NCBI RefSeq assembly: GCF_007859735.1
Contig: NZ_SIHI01000016.1
Span: 1 to 64,000, forward strand
Reading direction: 5' to 3'
DNA: 64,000 nucleotides
Source of the DNA: Thalassoglobus neptunius
GTDB taxonomy: Bacteria > Planctomycetota > Planctomycetia > Planctomycetales > Planctomycetaceae
The position numbers and the translations under genes are program-made. Positions 1 through 9,239 of this stretch are shown here, one piece after another. The notes under the pieces are model-generated. The model made no database searches. It had not been told where the DNA came from and worked only from the letters and a program-made list of their open reading frames with translations. Positions within the stretch are counted from its first letter, which is position 1, and each line of letters starts with the position of its first letter.

Positions 1-162
1 ATTCAGGACTGGCGGATGACTTACAACCACCGCCGTCCGCACAGCTCTCTTGGAGGGTTGACGCCTGCCGAATTTTCGACTCAGTGTGCTTCCGTTCCAG
101 AGAAGGTTCCGCCTACGGCTCCACCTTCTCCTCCACTCCAGCACACTGACTTACTTACCTAA
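1..162 (+). CDS. IS3-family transposase OrfB, C-terminal fragment
   Basis: The first 53 codons, in frame from base 1, encode the end of an IS3-type DDE transposase. The visible part has the diagnostic DWR-x2-YN-x2-RPHSSLG-x2-TPxEF block that follows the catalytic glutamate in the integrase core domain of this family. A short proline-rich tail follows, ending at TAA 160-162. The gene is cut by the window edge, so it cannot be judged whether the element is intact or active. Family assignment is firm from the motif; subgroup is not assignable. Confidence 0.85.
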   Translation: MQDWRMTYNHRRPHSSLGGLTPAEFSTQCASVPEKVPPTAPPSPPLQHTDLLT

Positions 163-205
163 CCCCAACTCTCATAAGCCTGGTTCAAACTTCGGGGGCA
201 TTTCA
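1..205 (+). mobile_element. Right end of an IS3-family insertion sequence (truncated by window edge)
   Basis: The window opens inside the 3' end of an IS3-type transposase gene, whose stop codon is at 160-162. Bases 181-205 (a GGTTCAAAC tract, then TTCGGGGGCA and TTTCA) look like the right terminal inverted repeat of an IS3-family element. Such ends commonly finish in CA and carry a run of G here, complementary to the C run after a 5' TG. The exact end (200 or 205) is inferred, because the left end and target duplication lie outside the window. Confidence 0.65.
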
Positions 206-418
206 ACTGATGATCGTCCTATCGGAAGTTTAGGGTCCGTTATGTTGACCGGATTCTCTTTGCCACAGTTTCTTGTCGTGTTTCGAATTAAGGTAAGTTG
301 TTGACCACCTCAACCCAATAGTGGCAAAGTCACATTCCAACCGACCGGTAAAACGATGAATCTGCTCTATGGGCGGAGAAGTTGAGATCATTCACATCAC
401 TGGATTCTCATAGGTATA

Positions 419-1003
419 ATGGAAACGGTCAACATGTCCATGTTCATCCTCAATCGAGTGCCCCCAGAATACTTGCTACTACAACGATGGTTGCCGTATC
501 AAACAACTGCTCCCCAACCTAATCTCAGAGAAAACACTAGTGAACATAATAAGGCATTCCCGATGGGCAAACGTGTTGAGATGGATGTGTTTGTCGTTGC
601 GATCTTCTTCTTTGCTGCTCGCTCAACAGGTGGCCAAGAGTGGTGGCTGGTGGCGGCTGTCGTCCAGGCAGCTGCAATGAGCATTTGGGTCCGGCTATGT
701 ATTGAGTATCCAAGGCGCGACCGCGGATTCATACCTCATTTTTTCGTGGCTACAATTGCCGCAGTGATCCTTGTCTATGTAAACGGATGCAGCATGGCGG
801 GAGACCGCTTGCCAGAGGTGTTCACCGTGGGGTTGATCTTTGCGGTTTACGGAGGACCTTTCGTCCTCGGAATTTGCACCCTCGTTGACGCCTTCTATCT
901 ACTGTCTCGCAAAGACGCACAATCAGAAATGCGACTGACTGACACATATACATTCTTACTCTTCGCAGCACTCTTGCTGGTGCATACCAATGGTGCTCCT
1001 TGA
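419..1003 (+). CDS. Hypothetical multi-pass membrane protein
   Basis: I do not recognise a family for this 194-residue protein. After a polar N-terminus it has four to five hydrophobic stretches (about residues 56-67, 76-93, 106-122, 135-153 and 176-189), so it is probably an integral inner-membrane protein. The start is uncertain. ATG 419 is the first start, but the 48 residues before an internal ATG at 563 (MGKRVEMDV) look unlike a membrane protein start, so 563 is a good alternative. It lies alone beside an IS3 end, in a likely accessory patch, and points toward the DUF1573 gene. Confidence 0.5.
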   Translation: METVNMSMFILNRVPPEYLLLQRWLPYQTTAPQPNLRENTSEHNKAFPMGKRVEMDVFVVAIFFFAARSTGGQEWWLVAAVVQAAAMSIWVRLCIEYPRRDRGFIPHFFVATIAAVILVYVNGCSMAGDRLPEVFTVGLIFAVYGGPFVLGICTLVDAFYLLSRKDAQSEMRLTDTYTFLLFAALLLVHTNGAP

Positions 1004-1113
1004 GGCGTTTGCGAAACACCAGCGGCAAGTGCCCCAAGAGAGTCACTGCCGAATGACGCTCTGGAGAAGAATGAATCGCAGATGGAATAAGTCTCGAAGA
1101 GAGGGCTCTCTGG

Positions 1114-2307
1114 TTACTCGGAGCGGATTTCGAGGTCGAGGGACATTGAGATTTCTTGCAGCTGCGGGTGGTTCGTTTTGATTTTCAGCGAGCCTTTGCG
1201 TTCTCCGTTCCATCTTCCGACGGGGCTGTCGGGAGGAACTTGAACGCGGAGAGTGAACCGTTCTCGGGATGAGGTTTCGGAAGTCTTTTCCGGAACCATT
1301 TCGACTTTGAGAAACTTTGGTTCGACCTGAATTTCTCCGATCTCAACAGGTTGTTCTGCCTTCTCGATCATCAGTGTCAGGCGGGAAGAGGATTCTTCCC
1401 CTTGAACCACTTTCCCGAGGTCGAAGAGTTGCGGGCCTTTGTACCAGGAGGGGCCGACAATCACGATCGGACCGGATTGATTGCCGGTCAGGTTGAATTC
1501 GAATTTCTGGTGCTCTTCGAGATTCGTCGTGACGGTCACTTTTTCTCGAAATGGTCCAGATCGCCCATCCGGTTGAAAGGTTCCTTTCAATTGGTAACCG
1601 ACTTTGGCAAGAACGTCTCCTCGCTCATCCTCAGACATCGGGATCACTTCGACCTGAACGTTGTCGGAACTGGTCGTGACATCTTCGATATTGAAGTCTT
1701 CAATCACGCCGGAGTAGATGACTCCTTCGAAGGTGGTCGGTGTTTCTTTGGAGACGGTTCCGAGGACCCATCCTCCTTCCGGTTCAGAGACAATCTCGCG
1801 GTGCATTTCTCCCTCAACCCGGAAGAGCAGCTCTTGATTTTCGGGATCGTTGGTCCAGATCGATGCTCCCTGGCCGAATGGTCCAAGGGCTTTTGGTGTC
1901 CATTCCAGATGCACTTTCGCACTTTCGCCAGGTGCGATTTCGTCTGTCTTGAGACCACTCACGGTACATTTACATTGCGACGGGCCGCGAGCGATCTTCA
2001 GTGGGACGTCCCCCTGATTCTCGATGACGAAGTCATGCTCGCCGGTTTGCCCCAACGCCATGTTTCCGAAGTCGTAAATCAACTCCTCAGCCACGGCTTT
2101 CGGATGGGGTCCATCTCCTGAGAGATCGAAAGGGTTCCGCCGCTCGTAATCAACTTTGGGAAGCGGCTCAGGCTCATTGTCCTCTCGGTCACGAAGCTCT
2201 TCAGGCTGCTCCACGACGAAAGACGGCGCGGAATTGGCCAACCAGGCGACGAGACCAATGGCGAACAATAAGGACAACACGATGCTCACTAGCTGCATCG
2301 GCTTCAT
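1114..2307 (-). CDS. DUF1573 domain membrane-anchored protein
   Basis: The 397-residue protein has an N-terminal hydrophobic segment (about residues 7-24) that works as a signal anchor, then a polar linker. A DUF1573 domain follows (about 70-155), with the typical YDFGNMALGQTGEHDFVIEN strand pattern, a CKCT cysteine pair and a WTP...I.TNDPE ending. The rest looks like further Ig-like beta-sandwich repeats. DUF1573 proteins are abundant secreted or periplasmic proteins of planctomycetes and Bacteroidetes with unknown role. The chosen ATG (2305-2307) is preceded by GGAAAG; a GTG two codons upstream (2313) is the alternative. Confidence 0.8.
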   Translation of the reverse strand: MKPMQLVSIVLSLLFAIGLVAWLANSAPSFVVEQPEELRDREDNEPEPLPKVDYERRNPFDLSGDGPHPKAVAEELIYDFGNMALGQTGEHDFVIENQGDVPLKIARGPSQCKCTVSGLKTDEIAPGESAKVHLEWTPKALGPFGQGASIWTNDPENQELLFRVEGEMHREIVSEPEGGWVLGTVSKETPTTFEGVIYSGVIEDFNIEDVTTSSDNVQVEVIPMSEDERGDVLAKVGYQLKGTFQPDGRSGPFREKVTVTTNLEEHQKFEFNLTGNQSGPIVIVGPSWYKGPQLFDLGKVVQGEESSSRLTLMIEKAEQPVEIGEIQVEPKFLKVEMVPEKTSETSSRERFTLRVQVPPDSPVGRWNGERKGSLKIKTNHPQLQEISMSLDLEIRSE

Positions 2308-2484
2308 GGACACGACTTTCCAAGGTTAAGAATGTACACGTTTCCAATGCACAGAACGGCGAATGTCCAGAATTCCCTCGCTGGTCGACGTTTCAGCGAG
2401 GCTGTCTGTATCTTAAGTCCACAGCACTCCCGGTCAATTGCCGGACTCGAAATCGCCAGTCGAATGAACCGGAAAACCCGAATG

Positions 2485-3981
2485 CTATTCGTTTGGCGAA
2501 CCGTTGGCGACCGAGGAATTCGCGTTTCGGCGTTCGACGAGCAATCTCGATTGGAGTTCTCGCTGTATCGCTGAGGGAGTTTTGGTGTTCGCGAGATTGG
2601 TGAATTCTTCGGGATCCAGTTCGTAGTCGTAGAGTTCCACGCCGTATTCTGCTTCGTCGCCCCATTCGGTGTAGCGGTAGCGGTCGGTCCGGATCGTTCG
2701 CCCGAGAATGTCTTTCCCTTTCAGCTCGGGATAGAGGTTTCCTCCTCGACTCTTCGTGACGGAGTAGGCGGCGCTTCCGGTTTGGGCTGTTGGATCCGCG
2801 AGCACTTCCGTCAGGCTGTCCCCCAGCACAAACGGTGGAATCTCAAGTCCACACAACTCGGAAACAGTTGGATACAAATCGAGAAGTTCAACGGGATGCT
2901 TATGAACCTGTCCGGACGAAGTATGGCCCGGGACGCGGATCATCATCGGCACCCGACATGAACCTTCGAAGAGATCTGATTTCTGCCACAGCCCGTGGTG
3001 ACCGAGATGGTACCCATGATCGGAGGCAAAGACGACGATTGTGTTTTCCTCCAAGTCCAGCTCCGCGAGTGCATCGAGCAATCTTCCCACTTGAGCGTCC
3101 ATATACGAAATGGCTGCATAGTACGCCTGAATGATTTCCTGTCGCTGTGGCACTGTGAGAGTTCGCTGATGAGCACGATCGGGAAGGGCGGCGTGAGGGA
3201 TATCGTCCCGGTCTCCCGGCTTCTCCATCACAGGTTCGATCGCGTCCCGGTCGTAAAGATCGAAATACTTCGACGGAGCCACATACGGAGTATGCGGGCG
3301 ATAGAATCCGACCGCCAGAAAGAAGGGTTTTCCGGTCTTCTCAGGACGATGTTGCTTCATGATTTCGATGGCAGCGGTCGCCCCCCGGCCGTCGGTCTGG
3401 TCTTCGTCAGGAGTGTCGAGATTCAGCCAGCTGAGTGTGCCCCCAAACTTTCCGGGAATCAGAGAGTGGATTCTGTCATGCACGTCCCGGTCTCGGCCAC
3501 GAGGACTGATGGTCGCGTCCCAGGAACCAGGGTCGTCTTCCCCGGGGGTTCCGATCTGATCGGGAACTCCGTAGTGATAGATCTTTCCAACGCGGGCTGC
3601 GAAGTAGCCGTGATTCATAAAGTGCTGAGGAAGTGTCGTCAGGTCGGGATGACGCTTCCGAAAGTTCCCCGAGTTGGACAGAACACCGGTCTGTTCCGGA
3701 TAAAGCCCCGTCATCAGTGACGAACGACTCGGATTGCAGACTGGATACTGAGAATAAGCCTTTGAGAATCGAAGAGCAGTCGCTGCCAGTTCATCGATTT
3801 GAGGCGACTGAACCAGAGGATGCCCATAGCAACCGAGATCGCAGTTCAAATCATCGACAAGAATGAACAGCACATTCGGAGGAAGTGCATCCTCAGCGCT
3901 CAATCGATGTGAAGCAACACACGCTGAGACAACGACCAGGCAAATCAGCCACGCAGGATAAAAGTTGAACTGAATTCTCAT
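2485..3981 (-). CDS. Secreted sulfatase (Cys-type, iduronate/choline-sulfatase-like)
   Basis: This 498-residue arylsulfatase-family enzyme hydrolyses sulfate esters. Residues 1-30 form a Sec signal peptide, so it acts outside the cytoplasm. Metal-binding DD is at 43-44 (FILVDDLNCD). The formylglycine site C82-N-P-S-R86 sits in VCNPSRSSLMTG and needs oxidation of Cys82 by a formylglycine-generating enzyme, not seen in this window. FYRPHTPYVAPSKY and FASDHGYHLGHHGLWQKS are further family motifs. The start at 3981 is chosen because a GAGGTG Shine-Dalgarno site lies 5 bases upstream and a signal peptide follows at once; a longer reading to 4128 lacks both. Planctomycetes carry many such sulfatases for sulfated algal polysaccharides. 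Substrate is not predictable here. Confidence 0.93.
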   Translation of the reverse strand: MRIQFNFYPAWLICLVVVSACVASHRLSAEDALPPNVLFILVDDLNCDLGCYGHPLVQSPQIDELAATALRFSKAYSQYPVCNPSRSSLMTGLYPEQTGVLSNSGNFRKRHPDLTTLPQHFMNHGYFAARVGKIYHYGVPDQIGTPGEDDPGSWDATISPRGRDRDVHDRIHSLIPGKFGGTLSWLNLDTPDEDQTDGRGATAAIEIMKQHRPEKTGKPFFLAVGFYRPHTPYVAPSKYFDLYDRDAIEPVMEKPGDRDDIPHAALPDRAHQRTLTVPQRQEIIQAYYAAISYMDAQVGRLLDALAELDLEENTIVVFASDHGYHLGHHGLWQKSDLFEGSCRVPMMIRVPGHTSSGQVHKHPVELLDLYPTVSELCGLEIPPFVLGDSLTEVLADPTAQTGSAAYSVTKSRGGNLYPELKGKDILGRTIRTDRYRYTEWGDEAEYGVELYDYELDPEEFTNLANTKTPSAIQRELQSRLLVERRNANSSVANGSPNE

Positions 3982-4233
3982 CGGCACCTCGAGATCGGGG
4001 AATGTCTCGTTCAGACTCGCACGGTCTGCCGGACTTGTCAACGATCCCCGAAACGGATGCGAATAGCCGTCGACTCGGCGGAAGTGCGCGCAAGAGTTTC
4101 GCCCGCACTTCTCCGAGCCCATTCTCATGATTCCTGGAGGCCGCCCTTCGGAAACTCACTCAAGCAATGACATCTTCCCCGGAATGAAACGAGTTCCGCC
4201 GCGTGTCGAGAGCCCCAGAAGAAGGTTTGCGTT

Positions 4234-5130
4234 TTATCGAAACGTGGACTCATTTCCATCGGATAGCTGAACGGGAAGAATTCGTTGAGTGTGTTTCTGT
4301 CGAAACGTGAGCTTGCTTGGTCGATTCGTGAATCCGGGAACTTCGTTGTTCTGATTCAGTTCGAAACCAATCAACTCTCCTCTTTCGAGATGAATCTGAT
4401 ACGTCCCGGCAGGTTGCCTCCGCAGCAATTGCATCTGCAATTCGGCACTCTCAACGGGTGTAATGACAACGGTCTCCAATTCAAGGCTGGCCACTCCGTT
4501 CTCCACGGAGACGAATTTGAATCGGTCCTGCAGACGAACTTTCTTCTTGAGTTGTGAGTCCGGCAGCGACAACTCGATAAACGAATCTTCTTTCCAGGTC
4601 TCTCCAACACGAACCGGTTGCTCAGGCAAACGCCTGAGCACTTCGACGGTAGAAGGGTCTGGCTTGCCTCCGTCGCCGAGCAATGACTCTGCTTCGAGAA
4701 CTTCTCCAGTTGGCGTAATGGTGACTCGCATTCTGGGGCGACCGATAATCTGCGCCAGTGCCTGAAACTTCACCGACGGTTCTTCACCGGTCCGGCTGTC
4801 GAACGCCTCTTCTTCGCCATTCTCTCGAATTTTGATCGTCACCCAGTTGATTTGCAGCTCTGCAATTGCGGAACCGTCTTCGAGTACATCGATGACTTTC
4901 ATCGATTTCCCGGAAGCCTGGAAAGAAAACGGCTCGTCCACTTCCTCCTGAACTTGAATCACGTAGTCATCCCGGAGCGATTCTTCGTAACGAATCACTT
5001 GTCCCGGATGGAACTGATACCGAAGAGAATACGCTTGCCCTTCTTCGGCATCGGCAGACGAATGAACTCCGAGACCCAAAGTCAGAACGAAAAGGATGAT
5101 CGTGAGAAGTGATGTGGAACATCGCATCAT
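4234..5130 (-). CDS. Secreted protein of unknown function (DUF6263-like)
   Basis: This 298-residue protein has a clear signal peptide (residues 1-29, cleavage near SSADA-EE), then an all-beta region. It contains GQVIRYEESL near the start and VTITPTGEVLE in the middle. The pattern resembles the planctomycete secreted DUF6263-type proteins, which have no known role; the assignment is by general resemblance only. ATG 5130 has an AGGGA Shine-Dalgarno site 6 bases upstream. It stands alone, divergent from obg, with about 300 bases between them. Confidence 0.6.
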   Translation of the reverse strand: MMRCSTSLLTIILFVLTLGLGVHSSADAEEGQAYSLRYQFHPGQVIRYEESLRDDYVIQVQEEVDEPFSFQASGKSMKVIDVLEDGSAIAELQINWVTIKIRENGEEEAFDSRTGEEPSVKFQALAQIIGRPRMRVTITPTGEVLEAESLLGDGGKPDPSTVEVLRRLPEQPVRVGETWKEDSFIELSLPDSQLKKKVRLQDRFKFVSVENGVASLELETVVITPVESAELQMQLLRRQPAGTYQIHLERGELIGFELNQNNEVPGFTNRPSKLTFRQKHTQRILPVQLSDGNESTFR

Positions 5131-5429
5131 GGGCGTCCCTGCACATGAGGTGAATGGGTGGAAAACTTGCTGCTCAAGGTGGCTCAGAGGAATGGTCTAG
5201 CAAATATTGCCGTTTGCAGCGATAGCGATTTTGTTCACCTTTCCAAAATTTCGCGAACTCTTCCGTGTTCCGCCCAGCAGCCCTGATCTGAGTCGCTGCT
5301 TCGTGATCTTCGCTGCCTGCATCATCGCAAGTTCGTGAAAGTTCTGTAAACTGGTGGTTTCAAACGTGGCTTTTCACTTTCGTTCTTTCTCCATTTGGGG
5401 GACGGAGTTCGTCCCAAACTGTGTGACTT
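5131..5429. other. Divergent intergenic region upstream of obg
   Basis: About 300 bases separate the divergent secreted-protein gene and obg. They must hold both promoters, but I see no confident -35/-10 pair, hairpin or repeat. The rplU-rpmA pair that usually precedes obg in bacteria is absent. Confidence 0.4.
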
Positions 5430-6440
5430 ATGTTTGTTGATCGTGTGGAAATTCTGTGTCAGGCAGGAGATGGAGGAAATGGGTGCATGAGCTTTCGCCG
5501 GGAAGCTCACGTTGCTCGTGGGGGCCCCGATGGCGGTGACGGTGGAAACGGGGGAAGCCTGTTCATCACTGCCGATCAGAATCTGGGAAGCCTGGTCAAT
5601 CTGACAGGTCATCGACACTGGAAAGCTGAAAGTGGTCGCCCCGGTGAAGGAAAACTGAAGACGGGAAAATCCGGACAGGACACGCACATCTATGTTCCTC
5701 CTGGCACAATTATTCGAGACAAGAATCTCGGGTTCGTGCTGAAAGAACTGTTGCATCAAGGAGATTCGCTGCTGATTGCACAGGGAGGAAAGGGCGGTCG
5801 CGGAAACAAGCACTTCGCAACATCGACTGATCGTGCGCCAAGACAATTCGAAGAGGGAACACCCGGTGAAGTTCGCGAAGTTTTGCTTGAGCTGAAACTG
5901 ATTGCCGACGTCGGTCTGATCGGGAAACCGAACGCGGGAAAGAGTACGCTTCTCAGTCGCTTATCAAGAGCAACTCCGGAGATCGCTGACTACCCGTTCA
6001 CGACGAAGTATCCCAACCTCGGAGCTGTCCGCGTCGGGTATGATCACGACTTCGTCGTCGCTGATATTCCGGGTCTCATTGAAGGGGCCCATGCTGGTGT
6101 TGGCCTTGGACACGAATTTCTGCGGCATGTCCAACGGACGAGAGTCTTCATTCACCTCGTTGAACCAAGCCCGATGGACGGAACGGATCCTATCGAGAAC
6201 TATCGTCAGATTCGCGAGGAAATGCGTCTCTACGATCCAAGTCTCGTGGACCGTCCGGAACTCGTCGTCGTCACGAAGAGCGAACTTCCCGATGCAGAAG
6301 CCTGTCGCGATCTCCTGAATGAAGAACTCGACAAACCAGTGCGGCTCATTTCCGCTGTCACGGGCGATGGTCTCGCAGAACTCATCAAGGAAGTTTCGCG
6401 ATTGCTTCGTGAAATGGATCAGGTCGATGAATTCCATTAG
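5430..6440 (+). CDS. obg: GTPase Obg/CgtA
   Basis: This is the conserved 50S-associated GTPase, 336 residues. The N-terminal Obg fold is glycine-rich (residues 1-159; GGPDGGDGGNGG at 31-42). G-domain motifs are G1 GKPNAGKS (165-172), switch I around PFTTKYPNLG (189-198), G3 DIPG (212-215), G4 TKSE (282-285) and G5 SAV (308-310). There is no long acidic or OCT C-terminal extension, as in many short Obg proteins. The G4 motif is odd: the usual base-specifying NKxD is TKSE here, with Asp replaced by Glu. Function in ribosome assembly and stress control is from the family. Confidence 0.96.
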   Translation: MFVDRVEILCQAGDGGNGCMSFRREAHVARGGPDGGDGGNGGSLFITADQNLGSLVNLTGHRHWKAESGRPGEGKLKTGKSGQDTHIYVPPGTIIRDKNLGFVLKELLHQGDSLLIAQGGKGGRGNKHFATSTDRAPRQFEEGTPGEVREVLLELKLIADVGLIGKPNAGKSTLLSRLSRATPEIADYPFTTKYPNLGAVRVGYDHDFVVADIPGLIEGAHAGVGLGHEFLRHVQRTRVFIHLVEPSPMDGTDPIENYRQIREEMRLYDPSLVDRPELVVVTKSELPDAEACRDLLNEELDKPVRLISAVTGDGLAELIKEVSRLLREMDQVDEFH

Positions 6441-6642
6441 CAACGAAACCGCTTACTAAAATTTGCATCAATCAGAGCGACAGTGAGTTCGGTCCCATCG
6501 TTCCTGCTATTCAATTCAACGATCACAATTTTAAACAGTTCAAACGAGTACACATCCGAACGTAACATTCTCCCGAAACGAACGATTAAATTCGTGTTGG
6601 AGACCCCAGTTGAAAGAGCCAGTTCAACATCAAGGGACTGCT

Positions 6643-7755
6643 ATGAACCGTCAACGATCGAGTCAACTCACTTCAGGAATGGCGCATCATCGTGCAAGCT
6701 GCGGTCAGCGGAAATTTCGGTTGACGATAAATTTGCTCCTGATCGCGATCGTATTCTTAACTCCGTTCCCACGTCGCTCTTTCTCTCAGGACTCTCCTAC
6801 AAATTCTTCGGGAAGCGCCCCCCAATATGTGACCGATCAAACCGTTCAAGCGACCGCTGAAGGATTGAGATGGCTCGCTCGTCGTCAACGAATGGATGGT
6901 TCGTTCGGAAACAACCGCGAACGATCGGAGAGTGTCGGCATCGCCGCTTTGTGTGGGATTGCGTTTCTCTGCTCAGGAAGCGTTCCCGAAGCAGGCGACT
7001 ACTCCGAGACGATCAACCGTACGGTTGAATTTCTTCTCAGCTGTTCTCAGAAGAACGGGTACCTCGTCGATTCCGATTCCGCTTCACATGGCCCAATGTA
7101 TGGGCATGGTTTCGCGACAATGTTCCTCGCGGAAGTTTATGGAATGACTCCTCGTGACGATCTCGGTGAGAAACTGCGGCGGGCTGTCGATTTGATCATC
7201 GCCACTCAAAATTCTGAAGGAGGATGGCGATACAATCCGGTTCCGCAAGAAGCTGATGTTTCGGTCACAGTCTGTCAGGTGATGGCACTTCGCTCAGCAC
7301 GCAACGCCGGCATTTCTGTTCCGAAAGAAGTTGTCGATCGAGCGGTCAATTACATTAAGAGTTGCCAGAACCCGGGCGGCGGTTTTCGATATCGCCCGTT
7401 CGATCCGGCAGAATCACGACTGGCCCGTTCGGCCGCTGCGGTCGTCGCGTTGTATTCCGCCGGAGTCAGTGACGATCCAGTCGTACAGAACGGCTTGAAC
7501 TACGTGGTCGAACGACTCAAAATTCGGGATGACCGTGAATATTACTTTTACGCTCAGTACTACGCAGCCCAGGCTGCCTGGCAGGCACGTGATAATCGCT
7601 GGCGGATTTGTTTTCCGATTCTCCGGGACGAATTGTTGAGTCAGCGTGCTGGAGATCACTGGGAAGACCCATTGCAAGGTGACGAATACGCGACAGCCAT
7701 GGCACTCGTCGCTTTGCAGATTCCTTACGATGTTCTTCCAATCTTTGAGCGATAA
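6643..7755 (+). CDS. Secreted prenyltransferase/squalene-cyclase-repeat protein
   Basis: The 370-residue protein has an N-terminal signal or anchor (about residues 28-45, ending FSQDS) and alpha/alpha-toroid repeats of the prenyltransferase and squalene-oxidocyclase type. Visible repeats are GLRWLARRQRMDGSFG, IATQNSEGGWRYNP and IKSCQNPGGGFRYRPF. The catalytic DxDD of squalene-hopene cyclases is not visible, so it is probably not a cyclase; planctomycetes have many such secreted toroid proteins of unknown role. ATG 6643 is chosen because an AAGGGA Shine-Dalgarno site lies 6 bases upstream. It begins a co-directional run with the three genes downstream. Confidence 0.78.
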   Translation: MNRQRSSQLTSGMAHHRASCGQRKFRLTINLLLIAIVFLTPFPRRSFSQDSPTNSSGSAPQYVTDQTVQATAEGLRWLARRQRMDGSFGNNRERSESVGIAALCGIAFLCSGSVPEAGDYSETINRTVEFLLSCSQKNGYLVDSDSASHGPMYGHGFATMFLAEVYGMTPRDDLGEKLRRAVDLIIATQNSEGGWRYNPVPQEADVSVTVCQVMALRSARNAGISVPKEVVDRAVNYIKSCQNPGGGFRYRPFDPAESRLARSAAAVVALYSAGVSDDPVVQNGLNYVVERLKIRDDREYYFYAQYYAAQAAWQARDNRWRICFPILRDELLSQRAGDHWEDPLQGDEYATAMALVALQIPYDVLPIFER

Positions 7756-7809
7756 CGAAGCCGTCGTGCAATTCAAGTTTTCATCCAGTCCTTGACGCAG
7801 AACTGTCCG

Positions 7810-9063
7810 ATGGCACTTCACAGAACAACTCGAACTCAGAAACTCACCTATCAAGGTGTGAATATCTGTTTCGCCATGTTCTTACTCGTCACGTTCTCGA
7901 TGTGTGTCCCAGATGTCGCTCACGCTCAGGAACATTCCGCTGTCCAAATACGACTTTTGGATGGGACGACTCTTTCCAGCGAGTCCGTTCATTGGCCGGA
8001 GTCGAATTCACAGATCGAACTCCAAACGGAAACAGGGCCACAGCTCATCGACTGGGAGTCTGTTGACGTCGTCGAATTCGACCAACCAATTCGTGAGACG
8101 AATCTCTCCACTTCCGCGATTCGCCTGACAAGCGACGATCTTCTCTTCGTCGACTCAGTTCACCTGCTCGACGAACAGATCGAAACGGAATTCGCAGGAC
8201 AGACGATTCGTATCCCAATCGAGATGTGTCGTTCGATGACTTTTCACACGACTCCTCGATTGCTTCACGACTCAACCGGTTCTCTTCCGAACCGAGATGT
8301 CGTCACTCTCATTAACAACGATCAGATTCAAGGCGACCTGATCGATTTCAGCCGGGAAGCGGTTGAGATCGACTGCAATCTTGGCAACCTTTCGCTTCCC
8401 ATTGAAAACATTCAGAGTGTTCAATTCAATCCGATTCTGTCGACGGTCTTGTCGCTAGAAACTTCACTGGCACGCATCATCTTTCGCAATGGCAGCCTCT
8501 TAACCGTCGAATCCATTCAGCATTCGCAGACCCCGGATCACATTCAACTCAATGTTCCGGAACTGGGAATTTTAGACATCAGCATCGATGCGGTTCAGCG
8601 AATCGAATCACTTGCGCGCCCGTCCGTTTCCATCGGGCAATCAATTCAACCTCAAGTGGCAACCTCTGACTTTTTCGGATCACAGCTCAAATCCATCTGG
8701 AACAGAACTCCCGACGGACGAACCCTATTGACTGACGGGCGTTTCTTTCGGGATGGAATTGGTGTTTACCCGAAGACAGAAATTCAGCTGCAAGTTCCCG
8801 CAAACGCGCGATCGTTCATGACATCAGTCGGGCTGGATGATCGACAGGAAGATTGTGGGAACGTCGAAGCGACGATCTTTCTGGACGACGTCGTTCTGTG
8901 GACGGCAACTCTCGACGCCCAGTCACAACGCTTCGCGACCACGCCCGAAATTCCCGTTTCGCCCGGCTCTCTCAAGTTGGTGATCGACTTCGGCTTACGC
9001 GCAGACCTCGCCGATCTCACATGCTGGTGTCAGCCGCGATTCTTTCTCGATGAACGCCGGTAA
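7810..9063 (+). CDS. Secreted protein with C-terminal NPCBM-like domain
   Basis: This 417-residue protein carries a signal peptide (hydrophobic core FAMFLLVTFSMCV, cleavage near AHAQ). The middle region has short beta repeats of the type VRLLDGT or VVTLINNDQIQGDLI, seen in planctomycete secreted proteins. The C-terminal 140 residues resemble the NPCBM (novel putative carbohydrate-binding module): DGRFFRDGIGVYPKTEIQL, FMTSVGLDD and VEATIFLDDVVLW. It probably binds glycan on the outside. ATG 7810 was preferred to TTG 7792; neither has a strong Shine-Dalgarno site. Confidence 0.65.
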   Translation: MALHRTTRTQKLTYQGVNICFAMFLLVTFSMCVPDVAHAQEHSAVQIRLLDGTTLSSESVHWPESNSQIELQTETGPQLIDWESVDVVEFDQPIRETNLSTSAIRLTSDDLLFVDSVHLLDEQIETEFAGQTIRIPIEMCRSMTFHTTPRLLHDSTGSLPNRDVVTLINNDQIQGDLIDFSREAVEIDCNLGNLSLPIENIQSVQFNPILSTVLSLETSLARIIFRNGSLLTVESIQHSQTPDHIQLNVPELGILDISIDAVQRIESLARPSVSIGQSIQPQVATSDFFGSQLKSIWNRTPDGRTLLTDGRFFRDGIGVYPKTEIQLQVPANARSFMTSVGLDDRQEDCGNVEATIFLDDVVLWTATLDAQSQRFATTPEIPVSPGSLKLVIDFGLRADLADLTCWCQPRFFLDERR

Positions 9064-9239
9064 ACCAACTTCATCTCGACATGTCCGCTTCGAGCTGGCA
9101 TCTCTTCTCTCCCCTCGGAAAATCCAAATAATCGGAATAATCGTCAAAGTTTGACTCAACTTTCTGCTCTCCTGCGTCGATTTCGAAAGGGGACCACCCA
9201 CGCTTGCGGCTCGCGGTCCGCTATGGAGAGACATCACGA

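Noticed and set aside
1351-2121. Long plus-strand ORF of 256 codons opposite the DUF1573 gene
   Set aside because: It is fully antisense to a clearly coding DUF1573 gene, has no recognisable domain and no start signal.
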